Below, one piece after another: positions 1 through 8,198 of a DNA stretch of 10,336 nt; positions within the stretch are counted from its first letter, which is position 1; each line of letters opens with the position of its first letter. The DNA comes from Bacteroidota bacterium (lineage in GTDB: Bacteria > Bacteroidota > Bacteroidia > NS11-12g > UBA955): positions 1 through 10,336 of the forward strand of contig CANFUB010000072.1 in the NCBI GenBank assembly GCA_947450015.1, in the 5' to 3' direction. Below the pieces are notes generated by a model that worked only from the letters and a program-made list of their open reading frames with translations, searched no databases and had not been told where the DNA came from. Made by a program: the position numbers and the translations under genes.

Positions 1-537
1 ATGACAGAAGAAGAGCTATTAAAGGGCTGTATAGAAGAGCGACAAGATTGTCAAAGGGAGTTGTACAAGCGATTCGCTGGCAAAATGATGGTGGTGTGTT
101 TACGGTATGCTAAAGATAAACTAGAAGCGGAAGACATGTTACAAGACGGTTTTATAAAGGTATTTGATAACGTTGGGAAATTTAAGCAAGAAGGTTCTTT
201 AGAGGGCTGGGTGCGAAGAATTATGGTTAACACAGCCTTGAATAAAATTAGAGCCAACAAAATGAAGTTTGAAGATATTAGCGAAACCGGCAGTCATTTG
301 GCCGATGGTGACGCAAACATCATTGATAAATTAAGTGAAGAGGCTATCTTAGAAATTATCAGTCATTTGCCCAATGGCTATAAATATGTGTTCAACATGT
401 TTGCCATCGAAGGCTTCTCACATAAAGAAATTGCAGAAAAACTAGGCATAGAAGAGGCGAGCTCCAGAAGCCAATATGCCAAAGCTAGAAAATACTTACA
501 AAACCAAATCATTCAACTCGAACAAATTAAATTATGA
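1..537 (+). CDS. ECF-type RNA polymerase sigma factor (sigma-70 family)
   Basis: A 178-residue protein of normal ECF length. It would bind core RNA polymerase and direct it to a specific set of promoters. Sigma region 2 spans about residues 9-85: EAEDMLQDGFIKVF (42-55) is the core-binding helix of region 2.2, and the following stretch with GSLEGWVRRIMVNTALNKIR (65-84) fits regions 2.3-2.4, which melt and read the -10 element. Region 4 spans about 115-170; its helix-turn-helix carries AIEGFSHKEIAEKLGI (135-150) followed by SSRSQYAKARK (154-164), the usual Bacteroidota form. There is no extra C-terminal domain. The ATG is the first base of the window, so an upstream start cannot be excluded, though the length and the N-terminal pattern fit. 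The stop codon overlaps the next gene's start (ATGA), the usual arrangement for a sigma factor and its membrane anti-sigma factor. The regulon is unknown. Confidence 0.93.
   Translation: MTEEELLKGCIEERQDCQRELYKRFAGKMMVVCLRYAKDKLEAEDMLQDGFIKVFDNVGKFKQEGSLEGWVRRIMVNTALNKIRANKMKFEDISETGSHLADGDANIIDKLSEEAILEIISHLPNGYKYVFNMFAIEGFSHKEIAEKLGIEEASSRSQYAKARKYLQNQIIQLEQIKL
534..537 (+). other. ATGA stop-start overlap between sigma factor and putative anti-sigma gene
   Basis: The ATG of the membrane protein (534-536) shares bases with the TGA of the sigma factor (535-537). Such an overlap favours coupled translation and a fixed ratio of the two partners, which is common for sigma/anti-sigma pairs. The coupling itself is inferred. 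Confidence 0.85.
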
Positions 538-2018
538 CGAATAATAATTTTGAGAAGCGGATTCAAGATAAACTCAATCAATACGAGATTGAGCCTTCAG
601 AAAATCTGTTTAACGATATTCTTGAAAAACGCGCATCACGCCCAAAATCCATTTTGAAGTTCACCTATACCAAATTAGGTGTTGCCTTATTGGCAGTTGC
701 AGCGATTACACTTTTTGTATTAGTGGATTCTGGATCCCAATCTACCGCAAACGAGAATGCTTCAATTGCAGTTGCTGAGGATGCAAGTAATAACACTCAC
801 ATTGCTGAAGCAGGTAGTTTAGAGTCGAATGCAAAAACAACAACTTCAGAATCAGTGAAAGAAATAATTGATGCTAAAGAAAAGACTAAAACATTTAAAT
901 TGAAATCAACACCTAAGCGTGCAAAGACAGCTGCTGCTAAGCAGGACGTTTCGAAATCAGATATTAAATGGACGAATAATGCGCCATCAGCTTCTCAAAA
1001 ATCAGCAGTAGCGAATGCTAGTAAGCGCAATCAAAAAAGTGCCAAACAAGTCAAAACCTATGCAGGTTATCAAGACAATGGCGTTAATATTACAGACCGC
1101 TATTTTAATATCGATTCAAAAGACCGTCCAATTTTAGCAGGACAGCAACACCAAGGCAAGTCCCATTTATATGTTTACCATTCAGTAGATGAAGCCTTAA
1201 TAAATGCTAAAGATTTAAGCTATTTGGTGCTAAAACCATTGCGAGTTATGAAGCCATCTGCTACACAAGAGCAAATTGCGGCATTCGAGAAAAAACAATT
1301 AGAGACCAAGCATAAAAAGCAACAACCATTTTATTTGGATTTGTATTACAGTGCGTATCAAACTAGCCATTCTGCAATTGGCAATAGTGAAATGGCCAAC
1401 AATTATAAAGCATTGGCAAAGTCGAATGCCAACCATGCCTTTAACGTGAGAGTTTCAACACCAATTAATAGCCACATGAATGTATTCACTGGTTTTGGTT
1501 TGAATCAAATAAATACCCAGTTTGATGGCAAGATTCCAAATACAACCAACAAGGTGCATTACGAAACCTCTACCTACTATATTAATGATCCAATTACCGG
1601 TCTTCCAAAATTAGTACAACAAATTGATACCATATTAAATGGTCCTGTAAGTTACAATTTTGCCAACCGTTATATGGTTATGCAAATTCCACTTGGTTTA
1701 AGTTACAATTTTGGATTTGATAAAATGGACATTGGAATTCACGGTTCAGCTTTAATGAACATCACAACCAAGGCGAACGGCATGAATCCAGATTTCAATT
1801 TAGAGAAGATGCAAAGCTTTAGCTCAAATAAAAAACAACTTGGATTTGGAGCATCTTTAAGTCTAATGGTGGCCTACAAATTAACCAATAAAATTAAAAT
1901 CATTGCAGAGCCAGGGTTGCAATTTTATCAATTGGGTGGTAAGAAAATTGGCAATGCCATGAACGAAAATATTTTGAATAAGGGACTTAATATTGGTCTA
2001 AGATATACCTTGTTTTGA
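534..2018 (+). CDS. Putative dual membrane-spanning anti-sigma factor: cytoplasmic N-terminus, one TM helix, outer-membrane beta-barrel C-terminus
   Basis: A 494-residue protein. Residues 1-46 are charged and helical, with the F..(K/R)I..KL...E..P....F..I pattern common in Bacteroidota proteins encoded beside ECF sigma factors; this part probably holds the sigma factor of gene 1. Residues 47-64 (LGVALLAVAAITLFVLV within it) form one hydrophobic helix, preceded by K38, K42 and K47 and followed by D65, giving an N-in topology. Residues 65 to about 262 are a polar linker rich in Ala, Ser, Lys, Thr and Gln. Residues about 265-494 show alternating aromatic and hydrophobic strands (for example 266-277, 382-394, 436-450, 484-494) and end in LRYTLF with a terminal Phe, typical of outer-membrane barrels. 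No cleavable signal peptide precedes the helix. The protein would therefore bridge both membranes. The Dma family of Bacteroides thetaiotaomicron has this layout (from memory). A plain outer-membrane protein with an odd N-terminus is the alternative. Confidence 0.8.
   Translation: MTNNNFEKRIQDKLNQYEIEPSENLFNDILEKRASRPKSILKFTYTKLGVALLAVAAITLFVLVDSGSQSTANENASIAVAEDASNNTHIAEAGSLESNAKTTTSESVKEIIDAKEKTKTFKLKSTPKRAKTAAAKQDVSKSDIKWTNNAPSASQKSAVANASKRNQKSAKQVKTYAGYQDNGVNITDRYFNIDSKDRPILAGQQHQGKSHLYVYHSVDEALINAKDLSYLVLKPLRVMKPSATQEQIAAFEKKQLETKHKKQQPFYLDLYYSAYQTSHSAIGNSEMANNYKALAKSNANHAFNVRVSTPINSHMNVFTGFGLNQINTQFDGKIPNTTNKVHYETSTYYINDPITGLPKLVQQIDTILNGPVSYNFANRYMVMQIPLGLSYNFGFDKMDIGIHGSALMNITTKANGMNPDFNLEKMQSFSSNKKQLGFGASLSLMVAYKLTNKIKIIAEPGLQFYQLGGKKIGNAMNENILNKGLNIGLRYTLF
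2015..2018 (+). other. TTGA stop-start overlap with a TTG initiation codon
   Basis: The TGA of the putative anti-sigma gene (2016-2018) overlaps the TTG that starts the type A cargo gene (2015-2017). The TTG is forced: an in-frame stop at 1988-1990 closes the frame, and no other ATG, GTG or TTG upstream of residue 74 would keep the signal peptide. The preceding bases show no Shine-Dalgarno sequence, so initiation probably depends on ribosomes finishing the upstream gene. Confidence 0.75.
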
Positions 2019-3544
2019 TCAAAAAGATTGGCATATTATTAATTTGTTTTGTTGCACTAAAAGGAGCAGCACAGAAAAATTATGCCAATGTAAATAATCA
2101 ATTAAGTGCTGGAATTAACGCAAAAGGATTTTTGTTTGATAGTTTGAATTATGCAGGTTTAAAAACTGTAAACTATATTTTGTCAAATGGCGCGGGTATT
2201 TGGTTGTCTGCCAAAGATAGTTTAGGCGAATTAATGGTTTCGGGTCATGATGTATTAAACCATCAGCACGATTTTTGGCCGGGACCACTTCAGTTAAAAA
2301 CAGCTATTCCTTCAGATAGTAGTACATGGAATAAAGTATACCCAATTAGCGCGGCTCAAATTAATTTTCACAGAGCACATTATAGAGATGACCAATACCA
2401 AGCTGCAACAGATATTTTAAATTGGCCGGGTTCGTTGGGGGCGCCCTACGCCCAAATACTTGCGCCATTTGTGGATGCAAAAGTTAACGATCAAATTTAT
2501 ACACCAACAGGAGGCGATTTTCCTTATATTAATTGCAATCAAATGGTATACAGTATTGCGAATGATAATGCAGGGTTACACAATTTGAGTAACAGTAAAG
2601 CCCTTGGCATCGAAGTGCATACAAGTCTGTACACTTTTAACGCAACTGATTCCTTTCTTAAGAATAGTGTTTTGGTGCGGTATGTTGTACATAATCGATC
2701 GACAAGAAATTACAAAAATTTTAGATTGAGCGCCATCACCTCCTTTCAGATTGGTGCCACAGAAAATGAATTTTTAGGAACCGATATTCCGAATCAAACG
2801 CTCTTTGCAATAAATGATACGAGCGAGGCAACGTTTAAAAATAAGTTGGTGTCTTTAGGATGTATGGCCATTAATCAAAAAATATCATCTACCATGTATT
2901 TCAATGATGACAATAATTTGTTGAACGGACGGCCATCGACCCCCAACCATTTTTATAATCTTATGCAAGGCAAATGGAAGAATGGCAAAAGTTTAGGCTT
3001 TGGCGGAACGGGCATTGATGGCAATGGCAAAGCTAAATTTGTATACCCCTATGCAAGTGACGATTCAAATGGCAATATAATGTGGAACGAGTATGGTAAT
3101 TTACCTGGCAGACGCATTGGTGTTTTGAATTCTGACTCTACGGAATTAAAAGCGGGTACAGCGAAGGTTTACGATTTTGTTTATTTTGTTGTAGAAGAAA
3201 AATTTAACAACATTAAACAAATAGGTAGTTTCTGTTTAAACATCAAAAAGGGTTTATCTGAGCGAAAAGTACTAAAAGTTACACCTGAAATGGGTACAAA
3301 CCAGACGAAAATTAACCTTTTCCCTAATCCACTTTCAGCAGGTGGAAAACTGTTTATTGATTTGAAGACAGATTTACCAATGTTTGCGAGGATTATCGAC
3401 ATAAATGGCAAAGAAATTTCCAATTATAATTTGCAAGGTTCTGAAAATTGTATTATCTTACCAGATAATTTAGTGGTAGGATTGTATTTTATTGAATTTA
3501 AAACATTAAACACAATTGAAAGACAAATACTCAACATAAATTAA
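2015..3544 (+). CDS. Secreted T9SS type A sorting domain protein of the 'FWPGPL' family, function unknown
   Basis: A 509-residue exported protein. The start is TTG: the frame is closed by a TAA at 1988-1990, no ATG lies between that stop and 2015, and the next in-frame ATG is residue 74. Starting at TTG gives a clean signal peptide (MIKKIGILLICFVALKGAAQ) with probable cleavage near A19/Q20. The body resembles a widespread Bacteroidota group of unknown function: GIWLSAKD (61-68), DFWPGPL (86-92), APFVDA then GDFP (150-170), and LGIEVHTSLYTFN (197-209). It reads as an all-beta extracellular domain; no catalytic residues are recognisable. The C-terminal part (about 433-509) is a type A sorting domain: NLFPNPL (434-440), IDINGKEI (461-468), GLYFIEF (489-495). 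In this family the domain is removed during T9SS export and the protein is left on the surface or released. The 4-base overlap with gene 2 suggests translational coupling. Confidence 0.85.
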   Translation: MIKKIGILLICFVALKGAAQKNYANVNNQLSAGINAKGFLFDSLNYAGLKTVNYILSNGAGIWLSAKDSLGELMVSGHDVLNHQHDFWPGPLQLKTAIPSDSSTWNKVYPISAAQINFHRAHYRDDQYQAATDILNWPGSLGAPYAQILAPFVDAKVNDQIYTPTGGDFPYINCNQMVYSIANDNAGLHNLSNSKALGIEVHTSLYTFNATDSFLKNSVLVRYVVHNRSTRNYKNFRLSAITSFQIGATENEFLGTDIPNQTLFAINDTSEATFKNKLVSLGCMAINQKISSTMYFNDDNNLLNGRPSTPNHFYNLMQGKWKNGKSLGFGGTGIDGNGKAKFVYPYASDDSNGNIMWNEYGNLPGRRIGVLNSDSTELKAGTAKVYDFVYFVVEEKFNNIKQIGSFCLNIKKGLSERKVLKVTPEMGTNQTKINLFPNPLSAGGKLFIDLKTDLPMFARIIDINGKEISNYNLQGSENCIILPDNLVVGLYFIEFKTLNTIERQILNIN

Positions 3545-3563
3545 AAAGCATTTACAAACAACG
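3545..3563 (+). other. 19-base intergenic gap with A-rich leader, no Shine-Dalgarno
   Basis: This short spacer lies between the type A cargo gene and the large repeat protein. It is AT-rich with an ACAAACAAC stretch just before the ATG. There is no purine-rich Shine-Dalgarno motif, as is usual in Bacteroidota. It is too short for a full promoter, and no terminator hairpin is visible, so read-through transcription is likely. Confidence 0.6.
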
Positions 3564-6500
3564 ATGAAAAAAATATACAACATTTTACTGATTCTCTCAG
3601 TTTTTTTAATGGCTGATTCTGTGAAGGCCTCGCACATGATGGGGAGTGACGTTTCCTACGTCTGCATCAGTCCGGGTAAGTACAAAATTATTGCAAAGGT
3701 TTACCGCGATTGTCGTGGTATTCCGTTGAATAGTCCTGCCATACAAGCCTTTAGCCCAAGTTGTGGTTCTTCTATTTCGATCAGCTATACCAGAACCGCC
3801 ATCAACGATATTTCGCCAACTTGTGTTGGTGGTACTGCCCCATGTAATCCTCAAAATACCACTGTTGGTAACGAGGGTATTGAGGAGCACGTGTTTGAGG
3901 GAACAGTTGATTTTAACACATCGCCATTTGATGCATTTGTTAAAAACGGTTGTTGCCAAATTTATTTTTCAGTTGAACAATGTTGTAGAAATGGTGCGAT
4001 CACTACCTTGACCCAAGGTAACCTATACACAGAGGCCATGTTGGATTTGTGTAATATCAAAAAGAAATGTAATACCTCTCCTCAGTTGTCAATCCCTCCA
4101 GTAGCTTATATCTGCTGTAACTTGCCATTCACTTTTAACAATGGTGCTTTTGAGTTTATTGATGGCGATAGTTTGTCATACAAATTAGCAAACCCATTGA
4201 ATGGCCACGGTTCAAATGAATCTTACCAAGGAACTTTTACTCCCACTATTCCAATGACACCATTCTGTTTACCTCCAGGTGTTATCAACTGTAAAGCTTT
4301 GCCAAATGCTAAACCACCACGTGGTATGTATTTCGATGGTAACACTGGTGATATTATCTTTACACCTTCAAAATGTGATGAGGTAGGGGTAATTGTAATT
4401 CAAATTGATGAGTATCGAAAGGATTCCGCTACTGGGCAATACCTACTCATAGGGGTCACAAGGCGGGACATGCAGTTGGTTGTAACCAAATGCGCGGATA
4501 ACAACCCACCACAAATTCCTACAAATAATAAACAAACCATTTGTGAGGGAAATAAGCTTTGTTTCAAAATTCAATCGAGAGATACACGTGCCATTAATGC
4601 CACAAGAGATGATACCACACAAATGTGGTGGAATTACGGTATTCCCGGTGCAACCTTTACAATTGTAGATCCTACAGCGCGCGAAAAACAAGCAGAGTTT
4701 TGCTGGCAAACAAAAATTGGCGATGCCCGTGATTATGCATACCAATTTACAGTAACAGCGATTGATGACAACTGTCCGCGTCCTGGTAAAATTAACAAAG
4801 GATTTCTTGTATCCGTAAAAGCGAAAGCCCAGGCTAAACGCGTATATGAAATATTAGATTGTGGTAAATTAAGATTTACCTCTTATCCAAAAGATACAGT
4901 AAACTATAAAGGAAGTTACAACTATGAATGGGTCATTAGAGATAGTACCAACTCTGGCCTACCATATTATAAGAGTTTCCAAAAACGCGATAGTTTCAAA
5001 TTTAAGCGAGGCGGAAAATACATTATTACCCATACCATTAATAACTTACCAATTAACTGTCCGACCATTTATACTGATACCGTTATCATGCCACCTGTGC
5101 TTGATGTAGAGTTGGCGTTCGGCAAAGATACTTTCGTGTGCGCAGGCGATAGCTTGGTCATTAAACCAATCATTGCCTATGGTGTGCCTAACTTTAAATA
5201 CCGTTGGGAATCTCCATTGGGTACTTTCAAAACAAAAGATACACTCAATCGCTTTGCAATTAAACCAACCTTCAGTACAACCATATTACTTAAGTTGACG
5301 GATAAGAATAAATGTGTTGATACAGATACCATCAAAGTAAAATACCAACCAAATCCAGTTGTTAATATTGGACCAGATAAAAGAATTTGTACCTACCAAA
5401 GTGTAACACTCGATGCGCAGAATGCAGATACCATGCGCTACTATTGGTTGCCAGATGGTGATAGTACAAGGTTCAAAACCATTAATATTGCTGGTCAATA
5501 CATTGCCAAAGTAATCGATATTTTAGGTTGCCACACCAGCGATACCATGAACCTAGCAGTGAATGATACCGTTGTGGCCATTGCTAAACCGGACAGAGAA
5601 ATTTGTATCCAAGATACCCTTAAAGTGAAAGCCAGTCGCAGACCATTAGGTTACAGCCGTACCATGGTGTGGACCGATTTGAATACAGGTATTGTAATGG
5701 CGAACGACAGTTCTTTCAAAACAAAAATTGTACAACAAGCCGATCGCAAATACGATTTGTTCTTGAAGGTTACACAAGGAGGGGTTACATGTATCGACAA
5801 TGATACCCTTATCATTACTGTGAACCCATTGCCGACCTTTAGTTTTGCCGGCTTGCCACCAAGGTGTTTCACCGATGGAGCAGTTAACTTAACGCAAAAA
5901 CAAATCGCCATCGCTAAAGACCAGTCAGGTGCTAAATTTACCGACATTCGTTATTTCCAAAAATTCAAAAAACCAAGTTGGGTGACTGGCGGACCGGTAG
6001 GTAGTTCTCCTTATGTATACAATTATCCATTGTTTATCAAAAACGAACAAGTACCACAAGCTGGTTTGAAAGATACCATTTGTTATGATTATAGAGATTT
6101 CAAAGGTTGTTACTACTCAGAATGTAAACCAATTCGTTTAAATCCAAATCCTTTGGTTCACATGAAGAATGGTATATTCTGTCAAAAAGCGGGACCAATT
6201 AATTTAGAAAAACTAGTTGATACCCCTTTCGTAAAAGTGGGTGGTATTCAATCTTACCGCGTATTATCTGTGCCACCATCTTCTGGGGTTGATCCAACTG
6301 CATTAATAACTGAAGATAAATCTTATGTGCCTAGTAAATACTGGATGGATCCAGGATTAGAAGGCGAAAACAACAAAACAGGTGATTACATGGTGGAGTA
6401 TTGCTTCAAAAACCCAAGCACCAGCTGTCAAAAATGCGACACTGCTAGAATTACAGTGGTGCGCTTACCAGAAATACAATTCGATCCAATTCCTAGTCAA

Positions 6501-8177
6501 TGTATAAATTATCCATTGTTAGCTTTAGATAGTTTTGTGGTTGAGAAAACCAGTGGAAGAAGATTCCCTGATGGGTATTGGAAAACAATTGCCTATGGTG
6601 GTTCTAGAGATAAAACGCAACCTGCCGTTAACAATGCAATTAACAATGCCGTAAAATTCCAAAAGAAATTTGATCCTAGCACTGGGTCTGGTCAATACCA
6701 ATTGAAATTTACGGATACCTCTAGTGGTTGTATGGTAACCGATAGTACCGACATTAATGTAAATGGTTTGCCGCCAATTAAATTGGCCACTGCAGATACC
6801 GTTTGTTCTACTTCTGGTATCTTCCAATTGAAAACCAATTACCCAGATAACAGTCCTAATGGTTCTTGGTATGGTTCATTTGTAACGGGTTCAACTTTCG
6901 ATCCAAGCAAAGGTCCAGGCGCTCAACAATATGAAGGTCCTTATAAATTGGTTTACAAATACACCAATCCACTGACCAAATGTTCGGATACTGCCTTTAC
7001 TTTTAAAACCATTCAAACCCAACCTGAGATTACCATTACCAATGCCGATCCATACACACTCTGCGAGAACGATACCTTTAAATTGAATTCTACCAGCAAG
7101 TTTGTAACCAAAGGAATTGTTTGGAGCACAAGTGGCGATGGAACCTTCTTAAAAGGCACTAAACTACCAAATACAACCTATTACCAGGGTACACAAGATA
7201 CAATTGCAGGTGAAGCCATTTTAACAGTAACAAGTAACAAAGAAGGTGTTTGTCCGCAAGTATCTGATAATTTAAGAGTGGTATTAGAGCCTTATCCAGT
7301 ATGGAGTATGCCAATGCACTTTGTACAATGTGAGCCAGGCTTAATCGACTTTAGTACATTTGTAACCCAACCAGCGGATCAATCAAAATTGCGTTACGAT
7401 TGGTATTATGGCAATGGCGATAGTATCTTAAATAGTACCAATGGTTCTCCACTCGGTATTAAATATCCAATCTCAAAACAAGGTTGGTACAATGTAAAAT
7501 TAACAGTGCACAACCAATGGGGTGCATTGCCAACAGAATCTTGCGCAGTAACAAAAGATTCATTGGGATATGTAAGAATTATACCGACACCAAAGGCAGG
7601 CTTTACAAGTGATCCAGGTTTCTTTACCACTGTGGCCTTCCCTAAATTCAAGTTCTTTAACAATTCGAAAGTAACATGGGGTACCATGACCCACGAGTGG
7701 AATTTTGATAACTTGAACAATCCGGATGATACGAGCACACAAGAGAATCCAATCCATACTTATCCAACCGATACCACCAGTTACTATGTGTTCTTGAAAT
7801 CGACCTTCACGTACCCACAATCGGCCGATCCAAAAGTATTGACAGAAGACTTTTTATGTTGGGATACCATTAGCCAATTGCGTAAGATAGGACCAGATGT
7901 AACGGTATTCGTGCCAACTGCCTTCAGTCCTGAGGGTACTGGACCGAAATTGAACAACACGTTCTATGCGGTGGTGAATGGTGAGAAAACCTTCCACATC
8001 GAAGTGTTCAACCGTTGGGGTGAATTGCTTTGGGAAACCGACAACAAATACGAAACATGGAACGGTAGATACCGCGATGGCGATTGCCAACAAGATGTCT
8101 ATGCATGGGTTGTTAAGGTAACTGCCTACGATGGCGAAGAATACAGGTACGAGGGTACTGTAACATTATTGCGATAA
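3564..8177 (+). CDS. Large modular surface protein with Ig/PKD-like repeats and gliding-motility-associated C-terminal (T9SS type B, CHU_C) domain
   Basis: A 1537-residue secreted protein. The signal peptide is residues 1-22, with cleavage likely before SHMMG. Residues 23-310 are a cysteine-rich N-terminal domain found at this place in many CHU_C-bearing proteins: SHMMGSDVSY, KVYRDC (45-50), EQCCRNGAI (138-146), TGDIIFTP (261-268), GVTRRD (297-302). Residues about 311-1243 are successive beta-sandwich modules, several beginning with an (I/V/T)C....(S/T) strand (C327, C526, C609, C681, C980, C1081, C1167). A PKD-like domain lies at about 1344-1412 (EWNFDN...NPIHTYP). The C-terminal 92 residues form the type B sorting domain: VPTAFSPEG.G (1450-1460), FNRWGELLWET (1482-1492), TWNG (1498-1501), closing with GTVTLLR. 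Such proteins are exported by T9SS and act as adhesins, matrix or gliding components; the exact role here is unknown. No enzymatic domain is visible. The start is the first ATG after a 19-base gap. Confidence 0.92.
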   Translation: MKKIYNILLILSVFLMADSVKASHMMGSDVSYVCISPGKYKIIAKVYRDCRGIPLNSPAIQAFSPSCGSSISISYTRTAINDISPTCVGGTAPCNPQNTTVGNEGIEEHVFEGTVDFNTSPFDAFVKNGCCQIYFSVEQCCRNGAITTLTQGNLYTEAMLDLCNIKKKCNTSPQLSIPPVAYICCNLPFTFNNGAFEFIDGDSLSYKLANPLNGHGSNESYQGTFTPTIPMTPFCLPPGVINCKALPNAKPPRGMYFDGNTGDIIFTPSKCDEVGVIVIQIDEYRKDSATGQYLLIGVTRRDMQLVVTKCADNNPPQIPTNNKQTICEGNKLCFKIQSRDTRAINATRDDTTQMWWNYGIPGATFTIVDPTAREKQAEFCWQTKIGDARDYAYQFTVTAIDDNCPRPGKINKGFLVSVKAKAQAKRVYEILDCGKLRFTSYPKDTVNYKGSYNYEWVIRDSTNSGLPYYKSFQKRDSFKFKRGGKYIITHTINNLPINCPTIYTDTVIMPPVLDVELAFGKDTFVCAGDSLVIKPIIAYGVPNFKYRWESPLGTFKTKDTLNRFAIKPTFSTTILLKLTDKNKCVDTDTIKVKYQPNPVVNIGPDKRICTYQSVTLDAQNADTMRYYWLPDGDSTRFKTINIAGQYIAKVIDILGCHTSDTMNLAVNDTVVAIAKPDREICIQDTLKVKASRRPLGYSRTMVWTDLNTGIVMANDSSFKTKIVQQADRKYDLFLKVTQGGVTCIDNDTLIITVNPLPTFSFAGLPPRCFTDGAVNLTQKQIAIAKDQSGAKFTDIRYFQKFKKPSWVTGGPVGSSPYVYNYPLFIKNEQVPQAGLKDTICYDYRDFKGCYYSECKPIRLNPNPLVHMKNGIFCQKAGPINLEKLVDTPFVKVGGIQSYRVLSVPPSSGVDPTALITEDKSYVPSKYWMDPGLEGENNKTGDYMVEYCFKNPSTSCQKCDTARITVVRLPEIQFDPIPSQCINYPLLALDSFVVEKTSGRRFPDGYWKTIAYGGSRDKTQPAVNNAINNAVKFQKKFDPSTGSGQYQLKFTDTSSGCMVTDSTDINVNGLPPIKLATADTVCSTSGIFQLKTNYPDNSPNGSWYGSFVTGSTFDPSKGPGAQQYEGPYKLVYKYTNPLTKCSDTAFTFKTIQTQPEITITNADPYTLCENDTFKLNSTSKFVTKGIVWSTSGDGTFLKGTKLPNTTYYQGTQDTIAGEAILTVTSNKEGVCPQVSDNLRVVLEPYPVWSMPMHFVQCEPGLIDFSTFVTQPADQSKLRYDWYYGNGDSILNSTNGSPLGIKYPISKQGWYNVKLTVHNQWGALPTESCAVTKDSLGYVRIIPTPKAGFTSDPGFFTTVAFPKFKFFNNSKVTWGTMTHEWNFDNLNNPDDTSTQENPIHTYPTDTTSYYVFLKSTFTYPQSADPKVLTEDFLCWDTISQLRKIGPDVTVFVPTAFSPEGTGPKLNNTFYAVVNGEKTFHIEVFNRWGELLWETDNKYETWNGRYRDGDCQQDVYAWVVKVTAYDGEEYRYEGTVTLLR
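5088..7292 (+). repeat. Array of divergent Ig-like beta-sandwich modules (protein-level repeats)
   Basis: Residues about 509-1243 of the large surface protein form consecutive modules of roughly 70-100 residues. Each tends to begin with a short strand holding one Cys (DTFVCAGDS, KRICTYQS, REICIQDT, DTVCSTSG, YTLCENDT) and to end near a GC or KC step. Modules 971-1070 and 1071-1158 share a G.W...(F)DPS.G.G.Y.L.(Y/F) pattern. Module 1159-1243 has WSTSGDGTF and TTYYQGTQD, both familiar from CHU_C proteins. The repeats are not conserved at the DNA level, so recent slippage expansion is unlikely. Module borders are approximate. Confidence 0.65.
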
Positions 8178-8198
8178 ATGAACAACTGCTCATAATAT
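8178..8198 (+). other. 21-base intergenic gap between the two large paralogous surface-protein genes
   Basis: An AT-rich spacer with no visible hairpin, T-run or Shine-Dalgarno motif. An ATG at 8178 opens only a five-codon frame and stops at once, so the real start is 8199, where a signal peptide begins. The spacing fits co-transcription. Confidence 0.6.

Noticed and set aside
3545..3563. Possible promoter for the large surface protein in the 19-base gap
   Set aside because: Too short for a Bacteroidota promoter (TTTG near -33 and TAnnTTTG near -7), and I see no clear copy of the pair at the right spacing. An internal promoter inside the end of gene 3 cannot be excluded.
3606..3959. Minus-strand 117-codon open frame inside the large surface protein gene
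   Set aside because: It lies wholly within a well-supported coding region, its translation shows no domain or signal, and its codon pattern is that of an antisense shadow. The same holds for the other minus-strand frames at 51-260, 3181-3423, 4443-4745, 5286-5498, 5651-5947, 6525-6827, 7406-7738, 7560-7820, 7854-8093, 9041-9226 and 9687-9914.
3763..4011. Plus-strand 82-codon frame overlapping gene 4 in another frame
   Set aside because: No recognisable features, and it is embedded in the conserved N-terminal domain of gene 4. The 61-codon frame at 4924-5109 is rejected for the same reason.
5319..5620. Many GATACC hexamers that could suggest a DNA repeat array
   Set aside because: They encode recurrent Asp-Thr pairs at module edges, occur at irregular spacing with differing flanks, and reflect protein composition and codon choice, not a CRISPR or other DNA repeat.
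8178..8195. ATG at 8178 as a possible start for the last gene
   Set aside because: It opens only five codons before a stop. The ATG at 8199 begins a proper signal peptide in the long open frame.
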